From NCBI GenBank assembly GCA_965234325.1, contig OZ248407.1, forward strand, positions 1,178,001-1,242,000: a stretch of DNA of 64,000 bases, in the 5' to 3' direction. How positions within the stretch are numbered: position 1 is the stretch's first letter; the number at the start of each line of letters is the position of its first letter. Position numbers and translations under genes: made by a program. This DNA is from Limnohabitans kasalickyi (GTDB lineage: Bacteria > Pseudomonadota > Gammaproteobacteria > Burkholderiales > Burkholderiaceae_C). Under the pieces are notes generated by a model. The model was given only the letters and a program-made list of their open reading frames with translations. It was not told the origin of the DNA and made no database searches. Shown here one piece after another: positions 39,972 through 49,511 of the stretch.

Positions 39972-41207
39972 TTAGATATCGAACAACAAGCGGGCTGGAT
40001 CTTCCAGCGCTTCTTTCATCGCCACCAGACCCAAGACAGCTTCGCGGCCGTCAATGATGCGGTGGTCATACGACATCGCAAAGTAGTTCATCGGGCGAAC
40101 CACCACTTGGCCGTTTTCCACCATGGCGCGGTCTTTGGTTGCGTGAACGCCCAAGATCGCAGACTGAGGTGGGTTGATGATCGGTGTCGACATCATGGAG
40201 CCGAAAGTGCCGCCATTAGAGATCGAGAACGTACCGCCGGTCATCTCTTCAAGACCCAGTTTGCCGTCACGGGCTTTGGCACCGAATTCAGCAATCTTTT
40301 TCTCGATGTCGGCAAAGCTCATTTGGTCGGCGTTACGCAAAATCGGCACCACCAAACCGCGTGGCGAGCCCACCGCGATACCGATGTCGAAATAGCCGTG
40401 ATAGACGATGTCATTGCCGTCCACCGATGCGTTCAACACGGGGAACTTCTTCAGCGCGTGCACAGCCGCTTTGACGAAGAAGCTCATGAAACCCAACTTC
40501 ACGCCGTGTTCCTTTTCGAAACGGTCTTGCATGCGCTTGCGCATATCCATGACGGGTGCCATGTTGATTTCGTTGAACGTGGTCAGGATGGCATTGGTCG
40601 ATTGCGATTGCAACAAACGCTCGGCCACGCGCGCACGAAGACGGGTCATCGGCACACGTTGCTCGGGGCGCTCGCCCAAATTCACCGCTGGTGCTGCCAC
40701 TTGCGGCAAAGCTTTTGTCGGCACACCTGTTGGAATGACGGCAGCCGTCGCTTGCACGCCACCGGCCACAGCCGAAAGCACGTCACCTTTGGTCACACGG
40801 CCGTCTTTGCCAGTGCCAGACACGGAGCCAGATGCCAAGTTGTTGTCGGCCATCAGCTTGGCGGCGGCGGGCATGGCCACACCGGCTTTGCTGTTGGAGG
40901 CTACGGCAGCAGCTGCCACAGGAGCGGACGCTGGTGAGGCAGCTGGCGCAGCAGCACCCACTTTGCCGTCGGTGTCGATGCGGGCGATGAGTTGCTCAGC
41001 AACCACGGTGCCGCCGTCGGCGACCAAGATTTCACAGATCACGCCGGCCGCTGGGGCGGGCACTTCAAGCACGACTTTGTCGGTCTCGATGTCGATCAAG
41101 ATTTCGTCTGCGGCGACGGACTCGCCCACTTTCTTTTTCCATTGCAGCATGGTGGCTTCAGCCACGGATTCAGACAGCTGAGGAACTTTGACTTCGATGA
41201 TGGCCAT
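39972..41207 (-). CDS. sucB: 2-oxoglutarate dehydrogenase E2, dihydrolipoamide succinyltransferase
   Basis: This 411-residue E2 core protein transfers the succinyl group from lipoyl-lysine to CoA. It has one lipoyl domain (DIETDKVVLEV with Lys44), an Ala/Pro-rich linker, a peripheral subunit-binding domain (AAKLMADNNLASGSVSGTGKDGRVTKGDV) and the acyltransferase domain ending with the active-site HRIIDGREA. A single lipoyl domain and the segment GTFGSMMSTPIINPPQ mark it as the succinyl type. It lies 39 bases after sucA. Confidence 0.95.
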   Translation of the reverse strand: MAIIEVKVPQLSESVAEATMLQWKKKVGESVAADEILIDIETDKVVLEVPAPAAGVICEILVADGGTVVAEQLIARIDTDGKVGAAAPAASPASAPVAAAAVASNSKAGVAMPAAAKLMADNNLASGSVSGTGKDGRVTKGDVLSAVAGGVQATAAVIPTGVPTKALPQVAAPAVNLGERPEQRVPMTRLRARVAERLLQSQSTNAILTTFNEINMAPVMDMRKRMQDRFEKEHGVKLGFMSFFVKAAVHALKKFPVLNASVDGNDIVYHGYFDIGIAVGSPRGLVVPILRNADQMSFADIEKKIAEFGAKARDGKLGLEEMTGGTFSISNGGTFGSMMSTPIINPPQSAILGVHATKDRAMVENGQVVVRPMNYFAMSYDHRIIDGREAVLGLVAMKEALEDPARLLFDI

Positions 41208-41246
41208 ATCTATTCTTTCTGTATTTCTTGAGTCGGTGTGAGCGAT

Positions 41247-44111
41247 TTATTTGGTGAGCACAAAGCCCTTGATCTTGCCGAACGCGCCTTCAACCAACGC
41301 TTTTTGCTGCTCTTGGTGCAGGTGTGAGTAACCCACGGCAGGCGACGCGGAAGCAGCACGGCCCGAGTAACCGAGCTTTTGACCTGCTGTCATGTTTTCG
41401 TGGATGTAGTGCTGCACGAAGAACCAAGCGCCTTGGTTTTGTGGCTCGTCTTGCGTCCACACCAATTCAGTCGCATTCGGGTACTTCTTGAGTTCAGCAG
41501 CAAACGCCTTGTGCGGGAAGGGATAGAGCTGCTCGGCGCGCAAAATGGCCACGTCATTGGCACCCAACTCTTCACGCTTCTTGACCAAGTCGTAATACAC
41601 CTTGCCCGAGCACACCAGCACGCGTTTGACCTTGTCGGCCTTGAGCGTTTTGTTCTCGGGAATGATGGTTTGGAATGAGCCCTTGGTGAACTCCGACACA
41701 GGCGATGTGGCGTCTTTGTTACGCAACAGCGACTTCGGTGTGAAGATGATCAAAGGCTTGCGCAAGTCGCGCACCATTTGACGGCGCAACACGTGGAAGA
41801 TCTGGCTGGCCGTGGTGGGCTGCACGATCTGCATGTTGGTGTCCGCGGCCAATTGCATGAAGCGCTCCAGGCGTGCAGAGCTGTGTTCTGGGCCTTGGCC
41901 TTCGTAGCCATGCGGCAACATGACGGTCAAGCCGTTCACACGGCCCCACTTCACTTCGCCCGAGGCAATGAACTGGTCGATCACCACTTGGGCTCCGTTG
42001 GCGAAGTCGCCAAACTGAGCTTCCCAAATGACCATGGTGTTGGGATCGTTTGACGCATAGCCGTACTCAAACGCCAACACCGCTTCCTCAGACAGGATCG
42101 AGTCGATCACAACGAAGGGTGCTTGGTTCTCAGCCACGTTTTGCAGGGCCACATAAGAACCGGTGTCCCACTTTTCACGCTTTTGGTCGTGAATCACCGC
42201 GTGACGGTGGGTGAAGGTGCCACGGCCCGAATCTTCGCCCGACAAACGCACGGGGTAGCCGCTGGCCACCAAGGAGGCAAACGCCATGTGCTCGCCCATG
42301 CCCCAATCCACGGGCGTGTCGCCACGGCCCATGGCTGCGCGGTCGTCGTACACCTTTTTCACCAACTGGTGCGGGGTGACGGATGCGGGGATGGTGGTGA
42401 TCTTTTCAGCCAAGCGCTTCCACTCGGACAAGGGGATGGCGGTGTCACCCGCGTCGGTCCACTTCTTGCCCAAGAAGGGTGCCCAGTCCACGGTGAACTT
42501 GGTTTTGAAGTTGGTCAACACAGGATCATCGGTGTGCTTGCCAGCGTCCAAAGCGGCGCGGTAGGACTTGACCATGTCGTCGCCCAAAGCATCACCCAAG
42601 CCTTGTGCAGCCAACTTGTCGGCGAACAGCTTGCGGGTACCAGGGTGAGCGGCAATTTTTTTGTACATCAGCGGCTGAGTCAGCGCTGGCGTGTCTTGCT
42701 CGTTGTGGCCCAGTTTGCGGAAACACACGATGTCAATCACCACGTCTTTGCTGAAGGCCATGCGGTAGTCGAGGGCCAATTGCGTGGCCAAGACCACGGC
42801 TTCTGGATCGTCACCGTTGACGTGCAACACAGGGGCTTCGACCATCTTGACGATGTCGGTACAGAACACGCTCGAGCGCATGTCGCGGGGGTCAGAGGTG
42901 GTGAAACCAATTTGGTTGTTCACGATGATGTGCACCGTGCCGCCTGTGGTGTAACCACGGGTTTGGGCCAGCGCCAAGGTTTCTTGGTTCACACCTTGAC
43001 CGCCAAACGCGGAGTCACCATGGACCAACACGGGCAGCACTTGCTTGCCATGCGGGTCAGCGCGGCGGTCCATGCGAGCGCGCACGGAACCCTCCACCAC
43101 GGGGTTGACGATTTCCAAATGCGAGGGGTTGAACGCCAACGACAAGTGGACCGGGCCACCCAACGTCGACACGTCCGAGCTGAAACCTTGGTGGTACTTG
43201 ACGTCACCCGAGGGCAACTCTTCAGGCGCTGTGTGGTCAAACTCGGCAAACAAATCGGCGGGCAGCTTGCGCATGGTGTTGACCAACACGTTCAATCGGC
43301 CGCGGTGGGCCATACCGATGACCACTTCCTGCACGCCTTTGAGACCCGCTTGCTGGATCAGCTCGTCCATCGCCGCGATGAAGCTTTCGCCTCCTTCGAG
43401 CGAGAAGCGCTTTTGACCCACGTATTTGGTGTGGAGGTAACGCTCCAAGCCTTCCGCAGCGGTCAGGCGCTCCAGAATGGCTTTCTTTTTGTCTGAGTTG
43501 AAGTTGGGCTTGCTGCGAATGCTTTCCAACTTTTCTTGCCACCAGCGCTTTTCGCCCATTTCGGACGTGTACATGAACTCAGCGCCCAAAGTGCCGCAGT
43601 AGGTTTCACGCAGTGCGTTGAGCAACTCGCGCAAGGACATATTGCTCTTGCCGAAAAAGGTGTTGCTGGTGTCGAACACGGTTTCTTGGTCGGCATCGGT
43701 GAAGCCGTAGAACGCGGGGTCGAGGTCAGGAATGTTGGGGCGCTCGGTGCGCTTCAAGGGGTCGAGGTCAGCCCAACGTTGGCCGACGTTGCGGTAAGCC
43801 GCAATGAGCTGCTGCACGGCAGTGCGCTTGCGACCCATTTCGATGGTTTCGCTGGCCATGACGACTTTGGTGCCGCCCGCTTTGGCGCGCTCGGCAAAGG
43901 CGTTGATGACGGGCAGATGGGGCACATCTTTGGCATTTGAACCATCGACGGCAGGCACATGCTGCAGTGCGTCGAAGTACTCGCGCCAAGAATCGGGGAC
44001 GCTGCCGGGGTTGGCGAGGTAGTTCTCATACATCTCTTCGACGTACGGAGCATTGCCACCGAACAGATAGGTGTTGCCTGAATAGGCTTGGTAGACGTTT
44101 GTCTCACTCAT
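41247..44111 (-). CDS. sucA: 2-oxoglutarate dehydrogenase E1 component
   Basis: This 954-residue thiamine-diphosphate enzyme decarboxylates 2-oxoglutarate in the citric acid cycle. The N-terminus MSETNVYQAYSGNTYLFGGNAPYVEEMYENYL is typical of the family, followed by GMAHRGRLNVL, GGPVHLSLAFNPSHLEIVNPV, HGDSAFGGQGV and the C-terminal LVWTQDEPQNQGAW. I chose ATG 44111; the frame is open to 44174, but the extra residues do not look conserved. An AAGG-containing site (GCGAAGGTC) precedes this ATG. It heads the sucA-sucB-lpd unit. The 162-base gap to prpE should hold its promoter, though I saw no clear boxes. Confidence 0.95.
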   Translation of the reverse strand: MSETNVYQAYSGNTYLFGGNAPYVEEMYENYLANPGSVPDSWREYFDALQHVPAVDGSNAKDVPHLPVINAFAERAKAGGTKVVMASETIEMGRKRTAVQQLIAAYRNVGQRWADLDPLKRTERPNIPDLDPAFYGFTDADQETVFDTSNTFFGKSNMSLRELLNALRETYCGTLGAEFMYTSEMGEKRWWQEKLESIRSKPNFNSDKKKAILERLTAAEGLERYLHTKYVGQKRFSLEGGESFIAAMDELIQQAGLKGVQEVVIGMAHRGRLNVLVNTMRKLPADLFAEFDHTAPEELPSGDVKYHQGFSSDVSTLGGPVHLSLAFNPSHLEIVNPVVEGSVRARMDRRADPHGKQVLPVLVHGDSAFGGQGVNQETLALAQTRGYTTGGTVHIIVNNQIGFTTSDPRDMRSSVFCTDIVKMVEAPVLHVNGDDPEAVVLATQLALDYRMAFSKDVVIDIVCFRKLGHNEQDTPALTQPLMYKKIAAHPGTRKLFADKLAAQGLGDALGDDMVKSYRAALDAGKHTDDPVLTNFKTKFTVDWAPFLGKKWTDAGDTAIPLSEWKRLAEKITTIPASVTPHQLVKKVYDDRAAMGRGDTPVDWGMGEHMAFASLVASGYPVRLSGEDSGRGTFTHRHAVIHDQKREKWDTGSYVALQNVAENQAPFVVIDSILSEEAVLAFEYGYASNDPNTMVIWEAQFGDFANGAQVVIDQFIASGEVKWGRVNGLTVMLPHGYEGQGPEHSSARLERFMQLAADTNMQIVQPTTASQIFHVLRRQMVRDLRKPLIIFTPKSLLRNKDATSPVSEFTKGSFQTIIPENKTLKADKVKRVLVCSGKVYYDLVKKREELGANDVAILRAEQLYPFPHKAFAAELKKYPNATELVWTQDEPQNQGAWFFVQHYIHENMTAGQKLGYSGRAASASPAVGYSHLHQEQQKALVEGAFGKIKGFVLTK

Positions 44112-44273
44112 TGCGCTTGACCTTCGCTCCCCTGGGGGGAACATTAGTTGGTTGAAAGAAACCTTCCGCGACACGGCTGGACCGATTGGCGGATGCGACT
44201 GTGGCTGGAAGGAGGCCTAGTAACACCCGTGATTGTGCCATGCGGTCCGCAGACCAGCCGCCGTATGTCGTAG

Positions 44274-46169
44274 TTAGGCGATTTGATCTTGAATTTGGGT
44301 CAAGGCCGTGGGGTCGTCGATGGTGGTCAAGTCGCCCGGATCTCGCTTTTCACAGACCGCCTGAATGGCGCGACGCAGCAATTTGCCGCTACGTGTCTTG
44401 GGCAAAGCCGTGACAAACATCACTCGGGCAGGACGGGCCAAGGCACCTAACTGCGTGTCCACAACCTTCATGATTTCTGCTTCGAGCTTCGAACGCGCGG
44501 CATCGTCGGTCAAACCCGAGGTGTCTTTGGCAATGGCAAACGCCATGGCCACTTGGCCTTTGAGCTGATCGGCCACACCGACCACCGCCACTTCGGCGAT
44601 GTTGGGGTGGCTGGAAATACTCTCTTCGATCTCGCGAGTGCCCAAGCGGTGGCCGGCGACGTTGATCACGTCATCGGTGCGGCCCAAGATAAAGAAGTAA
44701 CCGTCTTCGTCGCGCACCGCCCAGTCGAAGGTGTTGTAGACCAGTTTATTGGGCACTGTGCTCCAGTAGGTACTGACAAAACGCTTGTCATCACCCCAAA
44801 TGGTTTGCAAGTTGCCGGGAGGCAGCGGACCTTCGATGGTCAACACACCTTTTTGATTGGCCCCTGTCAGCTCTTCGCCGGTTTGGTCGTCGATCAGTTT
44901 GACGTTGTAGCCGTAGATGGCTTTGCCAGGCGAGCCAAACTTGCTGGAGGCTTTTTCAACGCCATTGCAGATGCTCAAAATCGGCCAGCCGGTTTCTGTC
45001 TGCCAGTAGTTGTCGATGATGGGTTTGCCGCTCAAACCCTCTGAAATCCACTTGGCGGTGGGCTCATCCAAGGGCTCGCCGGCCAAGAACAAGGCTTGCA
45101 AGCTGGACAAATCGTATTTGGAGAGCAGCGCAGGGTCTTGCTTTTTCAGCACACGAATGGCCGTAGGCGCGCTGAACATGACGTTGACCTTGTACTTCTC
45201 CACCAAGCTCCACCAGATGCCGCCATCGGGGCGAATGGGCAGGCCTTCATAAAGAATGGTGGCCATGCCGCCGATCAAAGGGGCATAAATGATGTAACTG
45301 TGACCCACCACCCAGCCGATGTCGCTGGTGCAAAAAAACGTGCCGCCGGGCTTGCCTTCAAAGACATTCGGCATGCTGGCCGCCAGAGCCACCGTGTAAC
45401 CCGCGGTGTCACGCTGCACGCCTTTGGGCTTGCCGGTGGTGCCCGATGTGTACAAGGTGTAGCTGGGGTGAGTGGACTCGACCCACTCGCAAGGCACCAC
45501 TGTGTCCATGTGTTGCGCGCGCTCGGTGGCGTAGTCCAAATCACGGTCAGCCACAGGGGTGAACGGGGCCAACTTGCGGTCGACCATCAAGACCTTGCCA
45601 GGCTTGTGGCTGGACAAGCGGATGGCTTCGTCCAACAAATGCTTGTAAGGAATGACCTTGCCACCACGCGAACCCGCGTCCGCGCTGATGATGACTTTGG
45701 GCGTTGCGTCTTCAATGCGCGTGGCCAAAGAATGCGAGGCAAAGCCGCCAAACACCACCGAGTGAATCGCCCCAATCCGCACACACGCCAACATGGCAAA
45801 CGCAGCCTCGGCAATCATGGGCATGTAAATCAACACACGGTCGCCTTTGGTGACGCCCTGCGCTTTCAAAATCGCCGCCATGCGTTGCACTTCGGCGTGC
45901 AGATCGCGGTAGGTGTAGGTGTGCTCTTGGTCGGTCTCGGTCGAGACAAAGATCAGTGCGGCTTGATCGGCGCGATCGGCCAAATGGCGATCCACGGCGT
46001 TGTGGCACAAGTTGGTCGTGCCACCCACAAACCACTTGGCAAAAGGCGGGTTGCTGTAATCGCAGATCTGTTGAGGCTGGGTTTGCCAGTCGATCAACTG
46101 GGCCTGCTCAGACCAAAAAGCGTCACGGTCTTCGATGGACCGACGGTGGAAATCTGCAAAAGCAACCAT
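44274..46169 (-). CDS. prpE: Propionyl-CoA synthetase
   Basis: This 631-residue acyl-CoA synthetase of the acetyl/propionyl-CoA family should activate propionate with ATP and CoA. It has the adenylate motif YTSGTTGKPKGVQRD, DNYWQTETGWPI, and the C-terminal lysine motif PKTRSGKLLRRAIQ. The N-terminal FADFHRRSIEDRDAFW and the length are closer to PrpE than to Acs. No prpBCD genes lie beside it. A dyad symmetry element sits about 20 bases upstream of the start. Confidence 0.88.
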   Translation of the reverse strand: MVAFADFHRRSIEDRDAFWSEQAQLIDWQTQPQQICDYSNPPFAKWFVGGTTNLCHNAVDRHLADRADQAALIFVSTETDQEHTYTYRDLHAEVQRMAAILKAQGVTKGDRVLIYMPMIAEAAFAMLACVRIGAIHSVVFGGFASHSLATRIEDATPKVIISADAGSRGGKVIPYKHLLDEAIRLSSHKPGKVLMVDRKLAPFTPVADRDLDYATERAQHMDTVVPCEWVESTHPSYTLYTSGTTGKPKGVQRDTAGYTVALAASMPNVFEGKPGGTFFCTSDIGWVVGHSYIIYAPLIGGMATILYEGLPIRPDGGIWWSLVEKYKVNVMFSAPTAIRVLKKQDPALLSKYDLSSLQALFLAGEPLDEPTAKWISEGLSGKPIIDNYWQTETGWPILSICNGVEKASSKFGSPGKAIYGYNVKLIDDQTGEELTGANQKGVLTIEGPLPPGNLQTIWGDDKRFVSTYWSTVPNKLVYNTFDWAVRDEDGYFFILGRTDDVINVAGHRLGTREIEESISSHPNIAEVAVVGVADQLKGQVAMAFAIAKDTSGLTDDAARSKLEAEIMKVVDTQLGALARPARVMFVTALPKTRSGKLLRRAIQAVCEKRDPGDLTTIDDPTALTQIQDQIA

Positions 46170-46188
46170 TCAAACATCTCCTCATTGT

Positions 46189-46213
46189 GAATTCGTACAT
46201 CTGTACTGAATTC
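46189..46213. promoter_or_regulatory. Palindromic element upstream of prpE
   Basis: GAATTC-GTAC-ATCT-GTAC-T-GAATTC forms a nearly perfect dyad 20 bases before the prpE start codon. The position and symmetry suggest a repressor operator. The binding protein is unknown. Confidence 0.4.
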
Positions 46214-46267
46214 ATAATTATGAGAATGGCGGACTTGCAGCAAGCTGACTTATGCCACGGAATCGGA

Positions 46268-46870
46268 TTATTTGATCAAATCTTGTATTTCTTTGAACGG
46301 ATCAGCGTCTGCTGAGCGCAGCCATTCAAACAACACCATTTCGGTCGTCACCAGCTCAGCGCCTGCCCCTGCCAATCGGTCAAACGCGGCGTCACGGTTG
46401 CGCTCGGTGCGTGAGCCACAAGCGTCGGTCACCACCCACACATCAAACTCTTCTTCCAGCAAATCCAACGCTGTTTGCAACAGGCAAATGTGGGCTTCCA
46501 CACCCGCAATCACGATGCTGCTGCGGTTGGACTCCTTGGGCACCGCTTTTTGCAAATGCTTGGGCAAGCTGCGGGCGTTGCCTGACGGGGCACGCGCAGC
46601 AGGTTTGAGCAACTCGATCAAGCCATCGGCACAAGCGCTGAAGCTCATTTTGGGCAAGGTGCGACGGCAAAACTCGCGCAAGGCGGCGGGGTTGGTGCCC
46701 AATTTGTCCGGGTTTTGTTCGGTGCCAAAGGTGGGCACTTCCATCCAATGCGCGGCTTGGGCCAAGCGCATGGCGTTGGCGAGCACCAACTCGCCTTCAA
46801 AAATGGCAGGCATCAAGCGGGCTTGGTAATCCACCAACACGAGTTGGGAGTCTTGGTCGTCGAGCAACAT
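46268..46870 (-). CDS. Isochorismatase family cysteine hydrolase
   Basis: This 200-residue protein has the isochorismatase-like fold. The expected catalytic Asp lies in LVLVDYQ, the Lys in TLPKMSFSAC and the Cys in VIAGVEAHICLLQTALDL. The family includes isochorismatases, nicotinamidases and related amidases, and the true substrate cannot be told from sequence. It reads toward prpE on the same strand with a gap of about 98 bases. Confidence 0.85.
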   Translation of the reverse strand: MLLDDQDSQLVLVDYQARLMPAIFEGELVLANAMRLAQAAHWMEVPTFGTEQNPDKLGTNPAALREFCRRTLPKMSFSACADGLIELLKPAARAPSGNARSLPKHLQKAVPKESNRSSIVIAGVEAHICLLQTALDLLEEEFDVWVVTDACGSRTERNRDAAFDRLAGAGAELVTTEMVLFEWLRSADADPFKEIQDLIK

Positions 46871-47005
46871 GCTGAGAAATCCGAAAATTAAATGAAGGTT
46901 TGGAGTATCGACGATGTTTTCGAATAGACCTCGACTTGTGTACTAAGCTTTGCAAAATCAATCACTTAGCAGAGCTACCTCACGCCAAAGCATCGATCGA
47001 TTAGA

Positions 47006-47557
47006 ATGCTCGCCATGTTCAAACGCGCCCTTCTCATCCTCTGCTGTGTTGCCAGCGCCCATGCGGCGCCGTCCAACAATGCGGCCGATGACATTGAGCG
47101 TTACTTGGCAGAACGTGGCATTTCCGCGCAACTCGACCAAGTGCGTCAATCGGTGGGCGACACCGCGTCGAACTTGGTGTTCGATGCGATGGGCTTTTTG
47201 GGCGTTCCCTACCGCCGTGGCGGCACCAACGCCAACACGGGGTTCGACTGCAGCGGTTTTGTGCGCTCTATGTTCGAGCAATCGGTGGGCAAAGTGCTGC
47301 CCCGTCGCGCCAGCGACCAAGCGTCCGTCACCGAAAAAATTGACAAACAAGACCTCAAACCCGGCGACTTGGTGTTCTTCAACACTATGCGCCAAACGTT
47401 CAGCCATGTGGGCATTTACGTGGGCGACAACAAGTTCATCCACTCTCCCAAGCCCGGCCAGCAGGTGCGCGTGGACGATATGCGCCAAGCCTATTGGGAA
47501 CGTCGCTTCACCGGCGCACGCCGCGTGGACAACAAAGGCGATTCGACCAGCAACTGA
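47006..47557 (+). CDS. NlpC/P60 family peptidoglycan endopeptidase
   Basis: This 183-residue exported protein has a signal peptide (MFKRALLILCCVASAHA; ATG 47015 is an alternative start) and a C-terminal NlpC/P60 (C40) domain. The catalytic Cys is in FDCSGFVRSMF and the His in FSHVGIYVGDNKFIHSP. It probably cuts peptide stems of peptidoglycan in the periplasm. It is a monocistronic gene on the plus strand with a strong terminator after it. Confidence 0.88.
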   Translation: MLAMFKRALLILCCVASAHAAPSNNAADDIERYLAERGISAQLDQVRQSVGDTASNLVFDAMGFLGVPYRRGGTNANTGFDCSGFVRSMFEQSVGKVLPRRASDQASVTEKIDKQDLKPGDLVFFNTMRQTFSHVGIYVGDNKFIHSPKPGQQVRVDDMRQAYWERRFTGARRVDNKGDSTSN

Positions 47558-47594
47558 GCACGACGCTTTGGCCTGTTGAGGTGACACCCATGAA

Positions 47595-47620
47595 AAAAGC
47601 CGCTGAAATCAGCGGCTTTT
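47595..47620. terminator. Rho-independent terminator
   Basis: AAAAGCCGCTGA and TCAGCGGCTTTT form a 12-bp stem with a minimal AA loop. It lies between the NlpC/P60 gene and the convergent lipoprotein gene and can serve both. Confidence 0.88.
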
Positions 47621-47680
47621 GCCTGTGCAGATTCGCCCAGTTGTCTGCGTTTGGGCTCAGCGTACTGACGCTGGGATGAC

Positions 47681-47839
47681 TTATTTTTTCTTGTTGATGA
47701 TGTCTGGGGTCACGGCGTCCACCACGTTCACCGCGGTTTTCACGCCATACACCACGGTCGACGCAGCGGCATCCGCCACGGCCAGCACCGTACAGCCTTG
47801 TAAACCCAAGCAAACCAACACAAAAGCCAAAATTTTCAT
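47681..47839 (-). CDS. Small lipoprotein
   Basis: This 52-residue protein starts at ATG 47839 with the signal MKILAFVLVCLGLQGC, a lipobox-like LQGC giving Cys16, and a short mature part (VYGVKTAVNVVDAVTPDI) ending in KKK. The frame extends upstream to 47917, but that part overlaps the preceding gene and lacks signal-peptide character. NF038104-like small lipoproteins have similar form; I am not sure of the family. Confidence 0.75.
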   Translation of the reverse strand: MKILAFVLVCLGLQGCTVLAVADAAASTVVYGVKTAVNVVDAVTPDIINKKK

Positions 47840-47900
47840 TGCACACACCTTTGAAATAGGTGGCAATTTTGACATGCATTCGCCGCTCGCAACGCGGGTT

Positions 47901-48722
47901 TTAAAACCGCTCGCCATCCGCCAAAAAGCGCCAGCCGCCCTCTTCCAACTCGCCCAAACTCACGCGCCCCACGCGGGTGCGGCGCAAGCCCAAGATCTCG
48001 AATTCGCCGATCTCGCACAAATAAGCCGACAAACCCGGGTGCGCCCCTTTGACGGCCAAGCGCAATTTACTGCGCTCAGGCGTCGCACTGCCCACGCTGA
48101 TTTTGAAAGCGGGCAAGCGCAAGCGCTCATCGCGCATGGCGCGCTCAATCGGGCGCAAGTCGTCGGGCGTCACCTCGCCGCGCACGTCAATGATCAACTC
48201 GTGCTCGACAAACGCCATGTCTTCAATCAGTTTGCGTTGGGTGCGGAAATCTTGTGTGAACACCACCAGACCGCTGGCCGCTTGCTCCAAAGGCACGCTG
48301 GCATCGAGGTGCATCAAATGGCGCTTCAACATGCGTACGCCGCTGAAGTCGTGGGCGCTGTGCTGTGCGGCCGTGAGCAAAGTGCGCACGTTTTGCGGGC
48401 CTTTTTTAACAGGGCGACGCACGGGGCCGCCTCGGCCTGCAGGCGCTGGGCGCTCTTCGGGCAAGGCCTCTAGACCATCCGAAAAGCCCACAGGCTTGTT
48501 GATGATCAAGGTGATAGGCGTGAGGTTGAGCAAGCTGGCGTGTGCGTCCATCGTCACCGCTTGGTGCTTCACACGAAACTGCGGCTCTTCGACCACTGTG
48601 CCGTCGACGCGGACAAAACCGCCTTCGATGTACTGCTCGGCCTCACGGCGCGAACAGCTGCGCAGTTGCATGACGCGTTTGGACAAACGTTCGCCTTCGG
48701 GCGATGAGTGACTGAAATTCAT
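47901..48722 (-). CDS. Atypical RsuA/RluF-like pseudouridine synthase
   Basis: This 273-residue protein has an N-terminal S4 domain (ERLSKRVMQLRSCSRREAEQYIEGGFVRVDG) and a COG1187-type catalytic region (ITLIINKPVGFSDG). The usual GRLDxxTSGL is replaced by MHLDASVPLEQAASGL, with about six extra residues after the presumed catalytic Asp. The usual NRQIRRM motif near the C-terminus is missing; the region reads GAHPGLSAYLCEIGEFEILGLRRTRVG. It may have altered specificity or activity. I chose ATG 48722 because the extension to 48893 overlaps the divergent gene. Confidence 0.8.
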   Translation of the reverse strand: MNFSHSSPEGERLSKRVMQLRSCSRREAEQYIEGGFVRVDGTVVEEPQFRVKHQAVTMDAHASLLNLTPITLIINKPVGFSDGLEALPEERPAPAGRGGPVRRPVKKGPQNVRTLLTAAQHSAHDFSGVRMLKRHLMHLDASVPLEQAASGLVVFTQDFRTQRKLIEDMAFVEHELIIDVRGEVTPDDLRPIERAMRDERLRLPAFKISVGSATPERSKLRLAVKGAHPGLSAYLCEIGEFEILGLRRTRVGRVSLGELEEGGWRFLADGERF

Positions 48723-48767
48723 AGGGGGTGCATCCTCCCACAGTTTGAGGTGGTAAGGTCCTGCCCC

Positions 48768-49475
48768 ATGCATACACAACTCGATCATCTCGTCATCGTT
48801 GCCAAAACCCTTGAACAAGGCGTGCAATGGTGCGAAGAAACCCTGGGCGTCACGCCTGGCCCCGGCGGCGAACACGCGCTTTACGGCACGCACAACCGCC
48901 TGTTAAAAATCGCCACGCCCGCGAACCCCATGGTGTATTTGGAAATCATCGCCATCGACCCCAACGCCGTGCGCCCTAAAAAAGCCAGCCCCACCCGTTG
49001 GTTCGACATGGACAACCCCGCCCTGCAAAAAGCCGTGGCCATCGAGCCCCGTTTGGTGCACTTTGTGGTCAACACCCCCGACCTCAAAGCCGCCCGCATG
49101 GCCCTGCGCATGGAAGCCATTGACCGCGGCCCCGCCATTTACGGCAACCGCCGCACTTCCAAAGGCGTGCTCAATTGGCAAATCTCGGTGCGTGCCGACG
49201 GCCAACGTTTGTTTGATGGCACCATGCCCACCGTCATTCAATGGGGCAAGCCCGATGCGACCGAGCCCTTGAAACTGCACCCCCGCAACACGCTGCCGCG
49301 CTCAGGTGTGACGCTGAACAGCTTAGAAGTGACGCACCCTAGCGCCAAGAAATTGCAAGAGGCGTATTCCGCAATCGAACTCAAGCGGGTGGCGGTGAGC
49401 GAAGGCCCTGCCAACCTCAAAGCCACGCTGCACACACCAAAGGGCCTAGTCACGCTAGAAAGTTTGGGGATTTAA
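48768..49475 (+). CDS. VOC (glyoxalase-like) domain protein
   Basis: This 235-residue protein begins MHTQLDHLVIVAKTLEQGVQWCEETLGV, a standard first VOC half. Its HALYGTHNRLLKI and VYLEIIAID fit the glyoxalase-like type with metal-binding His and Glu. AAGG eight bases upstream supports ATG 48768. Substrate unknown. It diverges from the RsuA-like gene with only 45 bases between starts. Confidence 0.8.
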   Translation: MHTQLDHLVIVAKTLEQGVQWCEETLGVTPGPGGEHALYGTHNRLLKIATPANPMVYLEIIAIDPNAVRPKKASPTRWFDMDNPALQKAVAIEPRLVHFVVNTPDLKAARMALRMEAIDRGPAIYGNRRTSKGVLNWQISVRADGQRLFDGTMPTVIQWGKPDATEPLKLHPRNTLPRSGVTLNSLEVTHPSAKKLQEAYSAIELKRVAVSEGPANLKATLHTPKGLVTLESLGI

Positions 49476-49511
49476 AGAGAGTCCGAAAGCTTGCGGCCTA
49501 ATCTTGCGCTT

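Noticed and set aside
42123..43496. Long plus-strand frame of 457 codons inside sucA
   Set aside because: It is antisense to a highly conserved gene and its His/Val/Gly-rich translation matches nothing recognisable.
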